The notes under the pieces were generated by a model. That model was given only the letters and a program-made list of their open reading frames with translations, had not been told where the DNA came from and made no database searches. Source: Cephalotrichum gorgonifer (taxonomy: Eukaryota > Ascomycota > Sordariomycetes > Microascales > Microascaceae). From it: 64,000 nucleotides of DNA. Below, in pieces: positions 53,507 to 64,000 of the stretch (the stretch's first letter is position 1; the number at the start of each line of letters is the position of its first letter). The translations under genes were made by a program, and so were the position numbers. The stretch covers positions 1-64,000 of the forward strand of contig ONZQ02000010.1 of the NCBI GenBank assembly GCA_900312665.1, in the 5' to 3' direction.

Positions 53507-54198
53507 ATGTCTACCACCAAAGGCCCCGCCCCCCAAAAGTACGACGGCTCGTCCCTCCGGATCGCGATCGTCCACGCCAGATGGAACATATCCATCATTG
53601 AACCTTTGGTGCAGGGCGCCAAGGAGAAGCTCCTAGAGTGCGGCGTCAAGGAGTCAAATATCGTGGTGCAGACCGTCCCGGGCGCGTGGGAGCTGCCCAC
53701 CGCAGTGCAGAGGTATTTCCCCCCAGAGCACCCCGGATGTTCAGGCATTCATTCCCCCGTAAGTGGACTATTCTAATAATATGATGCCCAATCCGCAGAC
53801 TCTTTGCAGCTTCGCAGGTCCAGGGATCGGCCAGCGGCAGCTCCATCTCGGCCGGCGACCTCCTCGGCTCCTCTACGTCCGATCTCACGGCGCTCCCGAC
53901 GTCGTCCGCCGCGTCAGACAGGCCCTTCGACGCTATCATCGCCGTGGGCGTGCTGATCAAGGGCGAGACGATGCACTTCGAGTACATCGCGGACTCGGCA
54001 TGCAAGGGCCTGATGAGGGTGCAGCTCGACACGGGCGTGCCGGTCATTCTCGGGGTGCTGACGGTGCTCAACGACGAGCAGGCCAAGGCCCGGGCGGGCT
54101 TGACAAAGGACGGCCATAACCACGGCTTCGACTGGGGGCTTGCGGCCGTCGAGATGGGGGTCAAGAGGAAGGCGTGGGCGGCGGGCAAGATAGAGTAG
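53507..54198 (+). CDS. RIB4: 6,7-dimethyl-8-ribityllumazine synthase
   Basis: Two exons (53507-53712 and 53799-54198) encode 201 residues. The N-terminal strand reads LRIAIVHARWNISIIEPLV, with the substrate-binding Trp in RWN. GAWELPTAVQR (about 58-69) binds the ribitylamino-uracil. After a fungal-type Ser-rich insertion (SASGSSISAGDLLGSSTSD) the core continues FDAIIAVGVLIKGETMHFEY, in which His is the catalytic residue. It ends VILGVLTVLNDEQAKARAGL and EMGVKRKAWA. The enzyme condenses the pyrimidine with 3,4-dihydroxybutanone 4-phosphate in riboflavin synthesis, forming a cytosolic pentamer in fungi. The intron donor is GTATTT and the acceptor CCGCAG. Confidence 0.96.
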
Positions 54199-55009
54199 AT
54201 GGTTTCTCAGGCGGTTTTCAGACAGCCCCAGACCAGCGGGTATGCCGGTGGGTTTTTTTGGAAGGGGGGGCTTGAATCGCCACTTTACAACTCCATTTCT
54301 ACTCGTATTAGAGCTTACAGCGATGGGGATATTCAATCTGTAAGTGAGGGGCAAAGCTGTTTCTCCGGCCTGCCGTAAAATCCAGGTCCAGTAGGGATTT
54401 GGGGGGGGAGCTTCCCTGCAGAATCTAAGCACTGTTCTGTCCCTCTTCATTGCTGTCGTCATCACCGTCGTCCCGTCACCGTCAGACCAAGCCAGCCCGG
54501 GGACGCGATAAAGGCCGGAAATTCAGACTATAAGTGGTACGAGTGCGAGTACGATAAAGGGTAGATGGCCAATTAAAAGTGACTACTTGTAATCGGACTT
54601 CCTGTGTGTCTCTCTTCTCATACCCGGACTTCCTGTGTAGTAGTCCGAGTCGGGAGAGGGAGAGAGAGAAGTTGCAAGAGTAGAGTGTGGGGAAGTGAAC
54701 TATAATTCGCCAATGTGCCTGGTGGTGTCTGCAGGAAGACATGCAGGACGGTCCGCCGCGCCTTTCTCTCATCCCTGTCCTGCCCCGGTGCGTCTATCCG
54801 TGTCCGAGGAGCCAACCCCGCCCGCGGCCGACTCAAGCCGCCCGAGCTGCCCCTCACTCGGTTGCGTGTGAGATGGTATTTAACTACCCTGATAGTCCCC
54901 ACAACCACCTCTAATTTCAATTGGGAAAAGGACAAGAAGCTATAGGCATTTTCAACCCTCACATCTCCAGAGAGAGGAGTCTTGGATCTGAGTACACGCG
55001 TAGCCCACC
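54199..55009. other. Intergenic, DPP5-like gene promoter
   Basis: This gap lies between two same-strand genes. The duplicated word GGACTTCCTGTGT occurs at about 54596 and 54626, and (GA)-rich DNA follows. No gene. Confidence 0.5.
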
Positions 55010-57616
55010 ATGACTCTTCAAGCAGCCAAGTTCACCCCGGAGATCCTCATCTCCTCGCCCCGACGAGGGCCCGGTATCCCAAACCCCTCCGGGACATCTG
55101 TCTTATACACAGTAAGGCGGTTTCCCCCCCCCACTACACATGCACTCGTACAGAAGAAGAAAAGAGAAGAGCTAACGACCCGTCTTACAGTGTTCATCAT
55201 ATTCGTTTGAGACGCATTCCAAGACGGAGACTATCCGGTTGCTAGACGTCAAGACCGGTGAGACATCCGTCATCTCAGAGAACCCGTCCTACAAGGAGCC
55301 CACTTGGGTGGGCGACCGTGAGATTCTCGTTCTGGACGTCAGTGCCAGTGACGAGGATGTCACCGCCCTGTTGTACTGGGACCTATCAAGTGGCAGGTAA
55401 GAGAGCCTGAGATTGTGGAAGCTGAGTTGGTTCTGTCTGGCTATCGCCGACGCGGCCACGGTGGGAGCGAGCCTGTAGTATGTATCGTGTCGCAACCAGA
55501 AGCTTACCATCGATTGGTCTCCAGTGAACCCGAGACAATCCATCGCTTCGCGGGCAACCTCTCCAATCTCAAGGTGAAGCGCGTCTCCGAGCACGAGCTG
55601 GCTTTCGCGTGTACGGCCGAAACCACACTGGATGGGAAGATACGCCAGCCCCACAAGGAGGCCAAGCCGCGCTCCTCGGCACAGGTATACTCACAGCTAT
55701 ACGTGCGGCACTGGGATACCTGGCAGGCCCAATCGCGCAACTCGATCTGGTATGGTCTCCTGAAGGAGGAGGGTGGTCGGTACGGGCTCGAGAAGCCCGG
55801 GCTCGTGAACGCCCTTGCCGGGACCAAGCTGGAATGCCCCATCCCGCCCTTCGGAGGTGCGGAGGACTTCGATATCAGCAGCTCAGGCATCATCTTTGTC
55901 TCCCGGGACCCCGCGATAGACCCGTCATACTACACCAAGAGCGATCTGTATTACGTGCCCCTCGCCTCCTTCGCCCAGGCCAAGCCTCCCACGCCGCAGG
56001 TGGTAAAGACAAAGGGGCTTTCAGGATATAGCGTTTCCCCGACCTTCTCTCGTGACGGCAAGAAGGTTGCTTTTTGCCGCATGAGGAACATCCAGTACGA
56101 GGCAGACAAGACCAGGCTATTGCTGATTCCGGACATCGACAGGCTGGAAGAGGTGCACGAGTTCTACAGCACGGGCGATGGTGAGGGGGCTTGGGACTTC
56201 AGCCCCTCTGGCATTGAATGGAGCATCGACGATTCCGAGCTGTACGTCACCGCCGAAAGGCACGGAAAGAACGTTCTCTGGAGGCTTCCCTCGTCACCCG
56301 AGAGAGCAAAGGAGCTCCCTGAGCCGATATACACCGAAGATTCGACTTCTCACTACACACTACTTTCGGGAACCGACTCTCGGCTGCTCATATCAACCTC
56401 GTCCCTCGTCGAGAGCTCGCGCTACTCGGTTCTCGATCCCGCTACGAAGGAGATCACCATCCTCTCGTCCGCCACCAAGAATGGAAAGACCATCGGCCTG
56501 TCACGCTCGCAGGTATCCGACTTCTGGTTCACCGGCTGCGACGACCGCCGCGTCCACGCGCTGGTCATGAAGCCCTCGACCTTTGACGCGGCCAAGAAGT
56601 ACCCGCTCGCCTTCCTCGTGCACGGCGGGCCCCAGGGGTCGTGGGGTGACAGCTGGAGCACGAGGTGGAACCCGGCCGTGTACGCGGAACAGGGCTACGT
56701 GGTGGTGCTTCCGAACCCCACGGGAAGCACCGGGTACGGGCAGGAGTTCACAGACCGGATCCAGAATGAGTGGGGAGGCAGGCCGTACCAAGACCTCGAG
56801 AGGTGCTGGGAGCACATCAGCGCCACCATGCCGTACGTGGATGTCGAGAACGGGGTTACGCTGGGGGCTTCGTACGGGGGTTATATGATGAGTAGGTTTC
56901 TTTTTTTCTCTCGCAACTCATGTCTTCCCGTTGCCCCCTTTCCCAATACCTAGCCGGCGGTGGATCTGACAAGAGCACGTAGACTGGATCCAGGGCCACC
57001 CCCTCGGCCGAAAGTTCAAGGCCATGGTCTGCCACGACGGCATCTTCTCCACCATGAACCAGTGGTCCATGGACGAGATCTTCTTCCCGACGCGCGAGTT
57101 CGGCGGAACCATCTGGGAGAATCGCGCCATGTACGAGAAGTGGGACCCGATGAGGTTCACGGACAAGTGGGCAACCCCGATGCTGGTGAGTCCTGCGCCC
57201 CGAACACCCGGGCGGCTTCCCCCTCGAGAGACAAGGAGTCCGGGTTACTGACGACTATCGATTTGCTATCAGGTCATCCATGGCGACCGGGACTACCGGG
57301 TGCCCATGACCGAGGGACTGGCGACGTTCAACGTCCTACAAGGGCGCGGGATCCCGAGCCGCTTATTGGTGTTCCCAGACGAGAACCATGTATGTATATA
57401 TCCCGCCAGCAGGCCGGCCCCTTGTCCCTCCGCCCCGCGAGATCTCCCCTTCCCGGTTAGAGATATTATTGCTAACCCCAATGAACGCAGTGGGTCCTCA
57501 AGCACGAGAACTCCCTCGTCTGGCATCGCGAAGTCCTCGGCTTCATTAACAAGTACAGCGGAATCGACGAACAAGACTCAGACCAAGTGAAAGGGGTTGA
57601 ATCGCTTAGTATCTAA
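55010..57616 (+). CDS. DPP5-like dipeptidyl/acylaminoacyl peptidase (S9 prolyl oligopeptidase family)
   Basis: Six exons (55010-55111, 55191-55396, 55525-56891, 56983-57185, 57273-57389, 57491-57616) encode 706 residues. The N-terminus MTLQAAKFTPEILISSPRRG has no signal peptide. A seven-blade-type beta-propeller region (about 25-430) follows, with repeated blades such as SGYSVSPTFSRDGKKVAFCR and DFSPSGIEWSIDDSELYVTA. The alpha/beta-hydrolase domain has the nucleophile in GASYGGYM (Ser552), Asp633 in HGDRDYRVP and His665 in ENH. The family releases dipeptides or acyl-amino acids. Homologues of DPP5 are often secreted; this one looks cytosolic. Intron 2 (55397-55524) can be read through in another frame from an apparent GTG, but the acceptor at 55524 restores SEPETIHRFAGNLSNLKV. 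Confidence 0.93.
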
Positions 57617-58585
57617 GAGCCAAGCGGGCACAGAGAGGGCACTGGATTTCTTACACTGGGAGTTGGGCTAGCTTGCGAATGAAGGTATCGTTGAGTTTTG
57701 GAGACGTGTAAACTTGCTTAATAGCCAGACCGTAAGGAGAGACTCGTCGGCACATCGCTGTGTGCGGGCAGTGGTAGTAGTAGTGACCTTTTGCGTTCTA
57801 CACTACTATTAATCCCATCCAAAGTCATCCTACCAGTCACGATAACACACACACGAACCCCCCTTTGCCCCCAGGAACACGTAAACCGGCTTGTCAATGA
57901 CGACAGGACACGATGGGACACGACACTCACACAAGAAACAACTGCAGCCGCGTTTTCTTCCCGTTCCCAGAAAGACAAGGAGTTCCTCCGAGGGCGATTC
58001 GATTAAATTAATTATGCGCACATGACATGCTCTATCATGACAAGTAAAACCATCCTACTTCCAACCCTTATCCAAAAACCCCCAACCCACCGCACACGCA
58101 CACACCCACACGAAGCTAACGAATCCTTTCTGCAAAAGAACAAGAAAAAAGAAGTGTTAAATGAGAATAAACGAAGAGACGCGGGAAAAGGAAGGAAAGC
58201 CCCGCAGCCCCCTCATGCGCCCTTCTTTTCCCGCCAAGATGCCATACCCGAAAACCCAAGATCAAAACAGCAATTGCCTGCGGTTGTCTACTGCTACCCC
58301 CTTTTTCTTCTCTGCTCTCTCTCTCTCGCCTCCCCCCGCAAATATGCTTTTCCTGCAGTCGAGGAATGATATATCTTGGAGCTCGAAGGCCCACAGACCC
58401 CATGGATATGGACGTCGAGTCATGGTTCTCACCAAGTGAAACTCCTTCAAAAGTCAACTCGTATAAAACCAGCACTAGCGCGCAAGTTGTCGAAATCTAG
58501 AGCTAGACAACATGGGCCGAGGGGTGTATTCGGCCGTAAGTGGTGGTGGTGGTGGTGGTGGTGGGGATCAAGATGCGTAGGTCGT
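57617..58585. other. Convergent spacer, 970 bp
   Basis: Long 3' regions of the DPP5-like gene and the 870-aa gene. It contains C/T-rich and A-rich patches and a (TGG)8 repeat at 58541-58565, just beyond the stop of the right-hand gene. No gene seen. Confidence 0.55.
58541..58565. repeat. (TGG)8 microsatellite
   Basis: Perfect trinucleotide run about 20 bp downstream of the 870-aa protein's stop codon, in its likely 3' UTR. Confidence 0.9.
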
Positions 58586-61480
58586 TCAAGAGATCAGAGC
58601 AGACAGCTCCTGGCCGAAACTTTTCCTCCCTTTCCACATCGACTTCTTCTTCTCCCTCTTCGCCTTCATGGCCGCCCAACCCTCCTCGTCATCATCGTCC
58701 GACGTGTTTCCACTCTTGGCTGGAGGCCCTGGTGAGGGGGAGAGCCCCGACTTTTGCACGTCCTCCCAGTTGCCCAAGGCCCCGGTCATGGTGGACGATC
58801 GTTGCATCGGGTTAGGGGGGGGCATGTGGGATACCGGGCGGTACCGGCCGGGAAGACCGATGTTGCTTCGTTCCGAGGGGGCGATCGATGGCGCGTATCC
58901 GTCGCCCTGCACACGGATCGACGGCGCGTATCCCGGCATGGGTTGGATCCAAGACGCCGAACTCGGTTGCACCATGCTCATGGTCCTCATTTGGTCGTTC
59001 ATCATCATTGGCCGCGTGTCCATCTGGTACTCGCTGCCCATGAACGACTGCCTCCCGTTCATGTCTCCCATCATTCCCGGGCCCCCAGCAAACGAGGTTG
59101 GTCGAGAACCTCCAGCGCCCTGCCCCTGCCCCTGGTTTGCCGTCATCATCTGCATGAATTGCATCTGCATCTGCATAAACTGTTGCATCTGCTGCGTCAT
59201 CTGGATCTGGGCCTGGTCACCCGGGGTGAGCATGGGCTGTGGGAATCCCATCCCGCCGAGCTGAGGCATCGAGAGGTTGCCCATGCCGTACATCATCGGG
59301 TGCGGCATTCCGGTCATCGGGTCCACCCCACCGGCACCGGGGGGTCCGTTAATGTTGTGGATGAGCTTGCCGTCAGCTTGTGGGAGGCCACGCCGCAGCG
59401 CCCGAGAACGTTCCTCGCTCGCAATGACGCCGACAAGCCCACCGGGGGGCAACGGCCCGTGAGGTGCGGCCGGCGCCCCACCGCCCATGGCCATCGATTC
59501 TCGTGCCTGGTTCCGTACGAGGCCTGCCCCGACGAACGGATCCTGAGGGAGGCGTCGAGCAAAAGCGGGAAGGTGGGAGCCTCGGGCGCCGGCGCCTGCT
59601 CCTTGCGCGGGTTGCTCGCCCGGCGGGAGGGTCGAGGATCTCGATGGTGGGTGCGGGGCCAGCATTGAAGCCCGGAGGTTTGGGTTCGACCCAGCCACAC
59701 TGAGCCGCGACGGCGCTCGGTTCTTGGTGGGGAACCCGTGTGCGGCGAGGATTGCCAGGGGGATTTCCTCGTCCTCGTCGGACCCGTCGGACACGTTGGC
59801 TGCAGGTTGGTAAGCCGGACCGGTTGTGGCCAAAGGCGGACGCGGTACGGCATTAGCCGCCTCCCCTGTGACCTTCATCATTTGCTGGCGATACACGGCC
59901 ATGTTTGCCTCCTGCTTTCTCCTCTGTTTCGCCGCCTCCTTCGACTTCTCTACCTCGTCCTCGTCGTCCTCATAATCCTCGTCCGACTCCGAGTCGTCGT
60001 CCTTGGCGCCAGCGGCCTTACTCTTGCTCTGAGTCGTCGCCCGGCCCTTCTCTTGCTTATACTGCTCGAACTGTGCGGTTGTCATGACCTTGTTTCGCGG
60101 CGGGCTCGGCGGTCGAGCTACGTATCGATGAGCTGCCCTCGTGGAGTTGAGGAAGCCATTGTCAAACATGTTGTCGTCATCTCCAGCTTTCGCGGTTGTG
60201 CTCCGACCGGCTTGAGCGCCCGAATCGGCGAGGTATGTGCTTGCGGCAATGGACTGCTTCAGGAGACTAGCGTCCTCATCTTCGATGATATCCGAGGGTC
60301 TGGGAGCCCTTTTGTTGTATGAGGATGAATGCGGTAGCGGCTGAGGGCGGTCGGCATTCAGCAGGCCGTCGTTAGAGTGGTCACTGTTTATCGAATGTGG
60401 CGAGAGAGGTGGTTGTGATGGTCGGCCGGCGGCGGCGGTTTGCGATGGAAGCAACTGGCTAGGAGTTGCGCGGTTGCCCGTGAGAGACCGGGGCGGCATG
60501 CCTCTGGAGGCGTCATCCCGAACGGTCGCCACACTGGCGCGCTTGTCAAAGCCTTTGAACATGTTTCCGAAGTCGCCGCCGAGGTTGAACTCCTCATCGT
60601 CTAGCTTAGGCGGCGTTGCAGTGCTTGTGGTGGAGGAAGTCAAGCCCCGAGATCTCTGGAGGAGACCGTGTGCCGGAACTGGAGGTGGAGCGTCGTCGGA
60701 GGGCATTGAAGGAGGATTTTTCTTCGTGCCAAAGGAGAAAGTACGGCCGGCCCGGTTCAAGAACCCAGAGCCACTAGACTTAGGGGTAGCGGGGGTAGGA
60801 ATATCGGCTGAGGGCCTGTTGGGTTCGTTCATATGTTGTTGTTGGTGCTGCTTATAGTGGTGGTTAGGATCGGCAGATGGCGTTGCGGACGACGGAGTAG
60901 TAGAGACGGCACTGTGGCGCGACGATGTGTCGGTGGAAGCCGTTTTCGTGGTGTTAGAGGATCCACTGCCCCTGGAAAAGAGGGATTCGGTTAGCTCGAC
61001 GGAATGAGCCGGGGGTGGTAGTACGAGGAATTATTAAGGGTGTTGCTCTCTAAGCGGTACATCATTCCGAAATGAGACCCAAAGCCGAAAAACAGCCACG
61101 CCGGAGATTGGCGAAGGGCTCCAGAACGGGCTTGCTTGGCTTTCAACAAAATTATAATGGACAGGCCAGAGACAAACATACTCCGGAGGCTCCGGGAGCG
61201 GCGGAAAGGTGGGGGCGAGATATTGCGAGAGAGGGACAATGGAAACTACATACCGGTTGATCTTGAGACCTGAAAACATGTTTTCCTCCTCGGCTAAAAC
61301 ATCAACCTGGGAATAAGGCCTGACTGTCGAGGTCGGCCGCGCCATACCCGGGTTGCCGTCGAAATTCTTTACCCCGACTAATTCGGTCCGCTCGATGACG
61401 CGGAACGAGGGAACCGTTTCGCCATCATCCCTCGGCAGGGCAGACTTCCGCTTGCCAAACGGTACCGGGAACCTATGCAT
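58586..61480 (-). CDS. Uncharacterised low-complexity fungal protein, 870 aa
   Basis: Two exons (61480-61254 and 60971-58586) encode 870 residues; the intron is long (282 nt) with donor GTATGT and acceptor TTCCAG. The best-structured part is the N-terminus, MHRFPVPFGKRKSALPRDDG, SFRVIERTELVGVKNFDG and VLAEEENMFSGLKIN. The middle is Ser/Pro/Asp-rich. One compact helical element, QFEQYKQEKGRATTQSKSKA to RRKQEANMAVYRQQMMKVTG, lies near 400-470. A Met/Gln-rich tract (QMQQFMQMQMQFMQMM) near 680 is prion-like. A basic C-terminus (AAMKAKREKKKSMWKGRKSF) follows an acidic DDDDEEG. No enzyme motif or membrane segment is seen. I recall similar hypotheticals in ascomycetes but no function; a scaffold or RNA-granule role is speculation. 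Confidence 0.85.
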
Positions 61481-64000
61481 TTGCGTCGACCCCTGTGGGC
61501 GGGGGTTTGTGGTTTAGTAGAGTGCTTCTTGGTGAAAGCAAGAGGTTAGAGGTATGGCCGAGGGGGTAGATCTGGCGAGGACAAGTGTTCTCCTAGCAAT
61601 CGAGGGTTGATGCTATCTCTAACAAGATAGTGGGGGCGGAGTATATTGCGAGGGTACGGTCGATGGAACAAGTAATGCGTGTCGTCGAGAAGTATTGTGA
61701 CTGGCGCTGGTTGGATTGTCTCCGCGAAGAGACCGAAGCAAGAAGACAAGGGGGTTGACTCTGTGGTTCCAAGGGAGGTTAGTAGACTGTGAGGAAGGAA
61801 TATGCTGGCTTTGAACTCGTCCCATCGCAAGGAGGCTAGGTTGAAAGGGTACGGGGAGCTGCAAACCCAAAATAGGGTAGGGGAGGGTTTGGGTACAAGG
61901 GTTGCGAAATGCGACTAGGCTAGGATAGGGCAGGGTGCAGGAGGGTTGGCCTCAGCCCATCTAGGAAAGGAATATATAGGTCATGGTTGCCCAGGCTGCA
62001 GCAGCCTTGATTCGCGAGCTTGACACGATGTGGAAGAGACGGGAGACGAGTCTAAATCACAATGCGTACCTTGACAACGCTTGTAGCTACCTCTGGGCAA
62101 GTAGCCGTTCGAAAAAGGAAGTAAATCAACCGAGGCGGATGAGAAGCCGAAAGTGGCTCTATCGTGGGAAAACAAATATGCCGAACAATGCTACTTGTAT
62201 GCGAACGAAGGTAGGAAGGAGCGTCTCGAAGGGCGGTCCCGCGTATGAGGTACTCGTAAGATCGGAAAAAGACCGAGGGCAATTAAAAGGAGTCCCGGAG
62301 AGACGGCGGTGGGTCGGTAGAAACGAAGTCGAAAAAGGGCGAAAATGCTATGCGTATACACCTCTTCGATCGACAGATGATGAGGGCGCGGATGCGGGCG
62401 GTGCCGCTATCGAGAGAGGTTTGGATAGGAGGCGAGGTTAAAGAACAGAGCGAAAACACGAAAAGGCGCTGAGAAGTAATCGATTATAAACAATGGAATA
62501 GATAGGCAGAGGACACAAATGAGCGGTCCGTCTAGACGGTGACGAAAGAGGGATTATCGCAATAAATAAAATGACTGATGGAAGAAAGCGTCACGAGGAA
62601 GCGATCGAGAATGGAGGGGATCCGGTGCAAAAAAAAAAAAAGGGAGGAAGATTAGGATTAGGGACCGTCGTGGGAGTGGCGGACGAAGAGGGAGAGCAAG
62701 TACGAGGATCGGAGTCGGCGGGTCGGGAAGCACGAGAGTGCGAGGATCGAGGGTCGAGGTTGGTTGGCGGAGGGTGAGAGGAATGAATTATTCTGGTTCT
62801 TTTCCTCTTCCTGTTCCTCGACCTGACCTGACCGGGGGAGGAGCGGGTGACTTCCGAGGGGAACCAAGCTAATACAAGTACTCCGTAGCAATACTCGTAC
62901 GGCCTAAACCTAGACCGTCCGTCCGGAGAGAGCTCAGCGTTTAAGCCTTAATAGGAGCCTGTGGAAGCCCGGACTCAGGGTTTGGCAGGGTCACAAACTC
63001 AGGCACGGGGCCCAGGCACAGGCCCAGGTACGCCGACGCACGACCCAGAGAGACAAAAAGCGCGTGAAGGTGAGGTGTACTAGTACTGTACTTGCAGGTA
63101 CATCCGTCCTCGGGCCCCAACAATGGCGTAGTCGAGGCAGGTGGGTGGTGGACCCGATATTGCTTGCAGGAAGGAGCAGCACAGGATATTGATCAGTTGT
63201 TGATACAGTTGTATTCAGACTTGTCCATACACGTTCACGTTCAAGTATGTATGGAGTACGGGTATTATGGATATGCACTTTTTGCTCCTCGCCTGCTTGT
63301 AATGAATCTTGGATTTTCTGGAGTCCCAATCAGTATGGGCATCATCGATGCGACCCAGTAATACCTTACATATCCGCCCTCGGTACATGTATTGACGTGA
63401 TGCATTCCCATGACCGGGAGGTGGAAGGGACATATAGCTAGAGTGCACACCTTTACAAGTAAGAAAGACATGCCTCTAATGGCACACCTCTAATCGCGAA
63501 TGACACCGCACCCTATGGGCAAGTCACCCTGGCCGGCGCCTCCGGGAAGCACACAATCGCTGCTACTCGTAGCATATGAATGGCAGCGGAAGCCAAGTGC
63601 TGGTGGAACACTTGTCTTGCTCGTACTGAATCGGGAGACTATCGACCAGTTATCCAAGACCTGCTCGTCATCTCCATCGCCAGGTGCCAATACTCTCGCC
63701 GTATGTGTACAAGGGTTGGCCGGCTACAGCGAACCGGATTTACCGTAATAATTTTTTTTACGTGCAGGCCTCCAACTCATCTGCGATGTAAGGTTGTAAT
63801 GTCTGTGTGGATATAGTGTGGCCCGATGGAAGGAAGGTGGGTGGGGCGGCGTCACGAACGGGTTGAGGAGTTGACTGATCGAGTGCGGGTGCGATAGTGA
63901 CGACAAGAGCAATCGTACTTGTACCTGTCTGTACTCAAAAGTTTCGAATCTTGGTTAGGCTATCGTCCCACGCGAGCGAGTCCGATCCTACGTGTAGGTT
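61481..64000. other. Gene-poor right end, 2.5 kb
   Basis: This begins with the promoter of the 870-aa protein. Open frames such as 61983-62441 (plus) have no recognisable content. ACTTGTAC/ACTCGTAC and ACTCCGTA words occur at 62246, 62871-62903, 63080, 63563 and 63914-63937. An A13 run is at about 62629-62641. The window ends without a visible gene. Confidence 0.5.

Noticed and set aside
58668..59668. Long plus-strand frames opposite the 870-aa gene
   Set aside because: Antisense shadows of a biased (Pro/Gln/Met-rich) coding region.
61983..62441. 152-codon plus-strand frame beyond the 870-aa gene
   Set aside because: The product is rich in Arg/Lys with no recognisable motif, and it lies in a promoter region; no splice or family support.

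Overview
The window is nuclear DNA from a filamentous ascomycete (Pezizomycotina, most likely Sordariomycetes-like). The evidence is short introns of about 45-130 nt with GTRNGT donors, CTRAC-type branch points and YAG acceptors; compact genes on both strands; and a set of recognisably fungal single-copy housekeeping proteins. No prokaryotic operon, phage, CRISPR array, rRNA or intact transposon was seen. Exon coordinates below were worked out by hand from reading-frame continuity across splice sites and family resemblance recalled from memory. No database search was run.

Layout, left to right. The first ~188 bp are AT-rich and look like the edge of a degraded block. 0.2-5 kb: a beta-rich (tubby-like?) protein and an ENA-type Na+/K+ P-type ATPase. 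6-12.2 kb: a 38-bp tandem repeat, a KH-like unknown protein, prefoldin subunit 5 and mitochondrial prolyl-tRNA synthetase. 12.7-24 kb: MAK21/NOC1 (60S biogenesis), a HotDog thioesterase, APS kinase (sulfate assimilation), V-ATPase subunit C and an F-box protein. 23.7-28.4 kb is gene-poor. 28.4-44 kb: an unknown 333-aa protein, VPS37 (ESCRT-I), NUP84/NUP107, a hidden four-exon CMC4 gene, SUMO, a three-LIM paxillin-like protein, COX19 and the dynamin VPS1. 44-47.7 kb is gene-poor and rich in short TACTTGTAC-like words. 47.7-61.5 kb: a small Cys-rich GPI-anchored protein, calnexin, EAF6 (NuA4), lumazine synthase (RIB4), a DPP5-like S9 peptidase and an 870-aa low-complexity unknown protein. 61.5-64 kb shows no supportable gene.

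The genes are not a metabolic or defence cluster. They are independently promoted housekeeping genes in mixed orientation (convergent pairs VMA5/APS kinase, PFD5/KH-like, SUMO/LIM, EAF6/calnexin; divergent pairs PRS/MAK21, COX19/VPS1, CMC4/SUMO, VPS37/unknown). Loose themes are secretory and endosomal trafficking (VPS37, VPS1, V-ATPase C, calnexin) and mitochondrial proteins (prolyl-tRNA synthetase, COX19, CMC4).

Most notable: (i) CMC4, whose first coding exon is only the ATG and whose third exon is 13 nt, so simple ORF scans miss it, lies about 5 kb from the other twin-CX9C gene COX19; (ii) a GC-AG intron in VMA5; (iii) a stop-free, frame-preserving 63-nt intron in VPS1; (iv) dispersed TACTTGTAC/ACTCGTAC and TACGGAGTA words confined mostly to non-coding DNA; (v) three conserved-looking proteins of unknown function.
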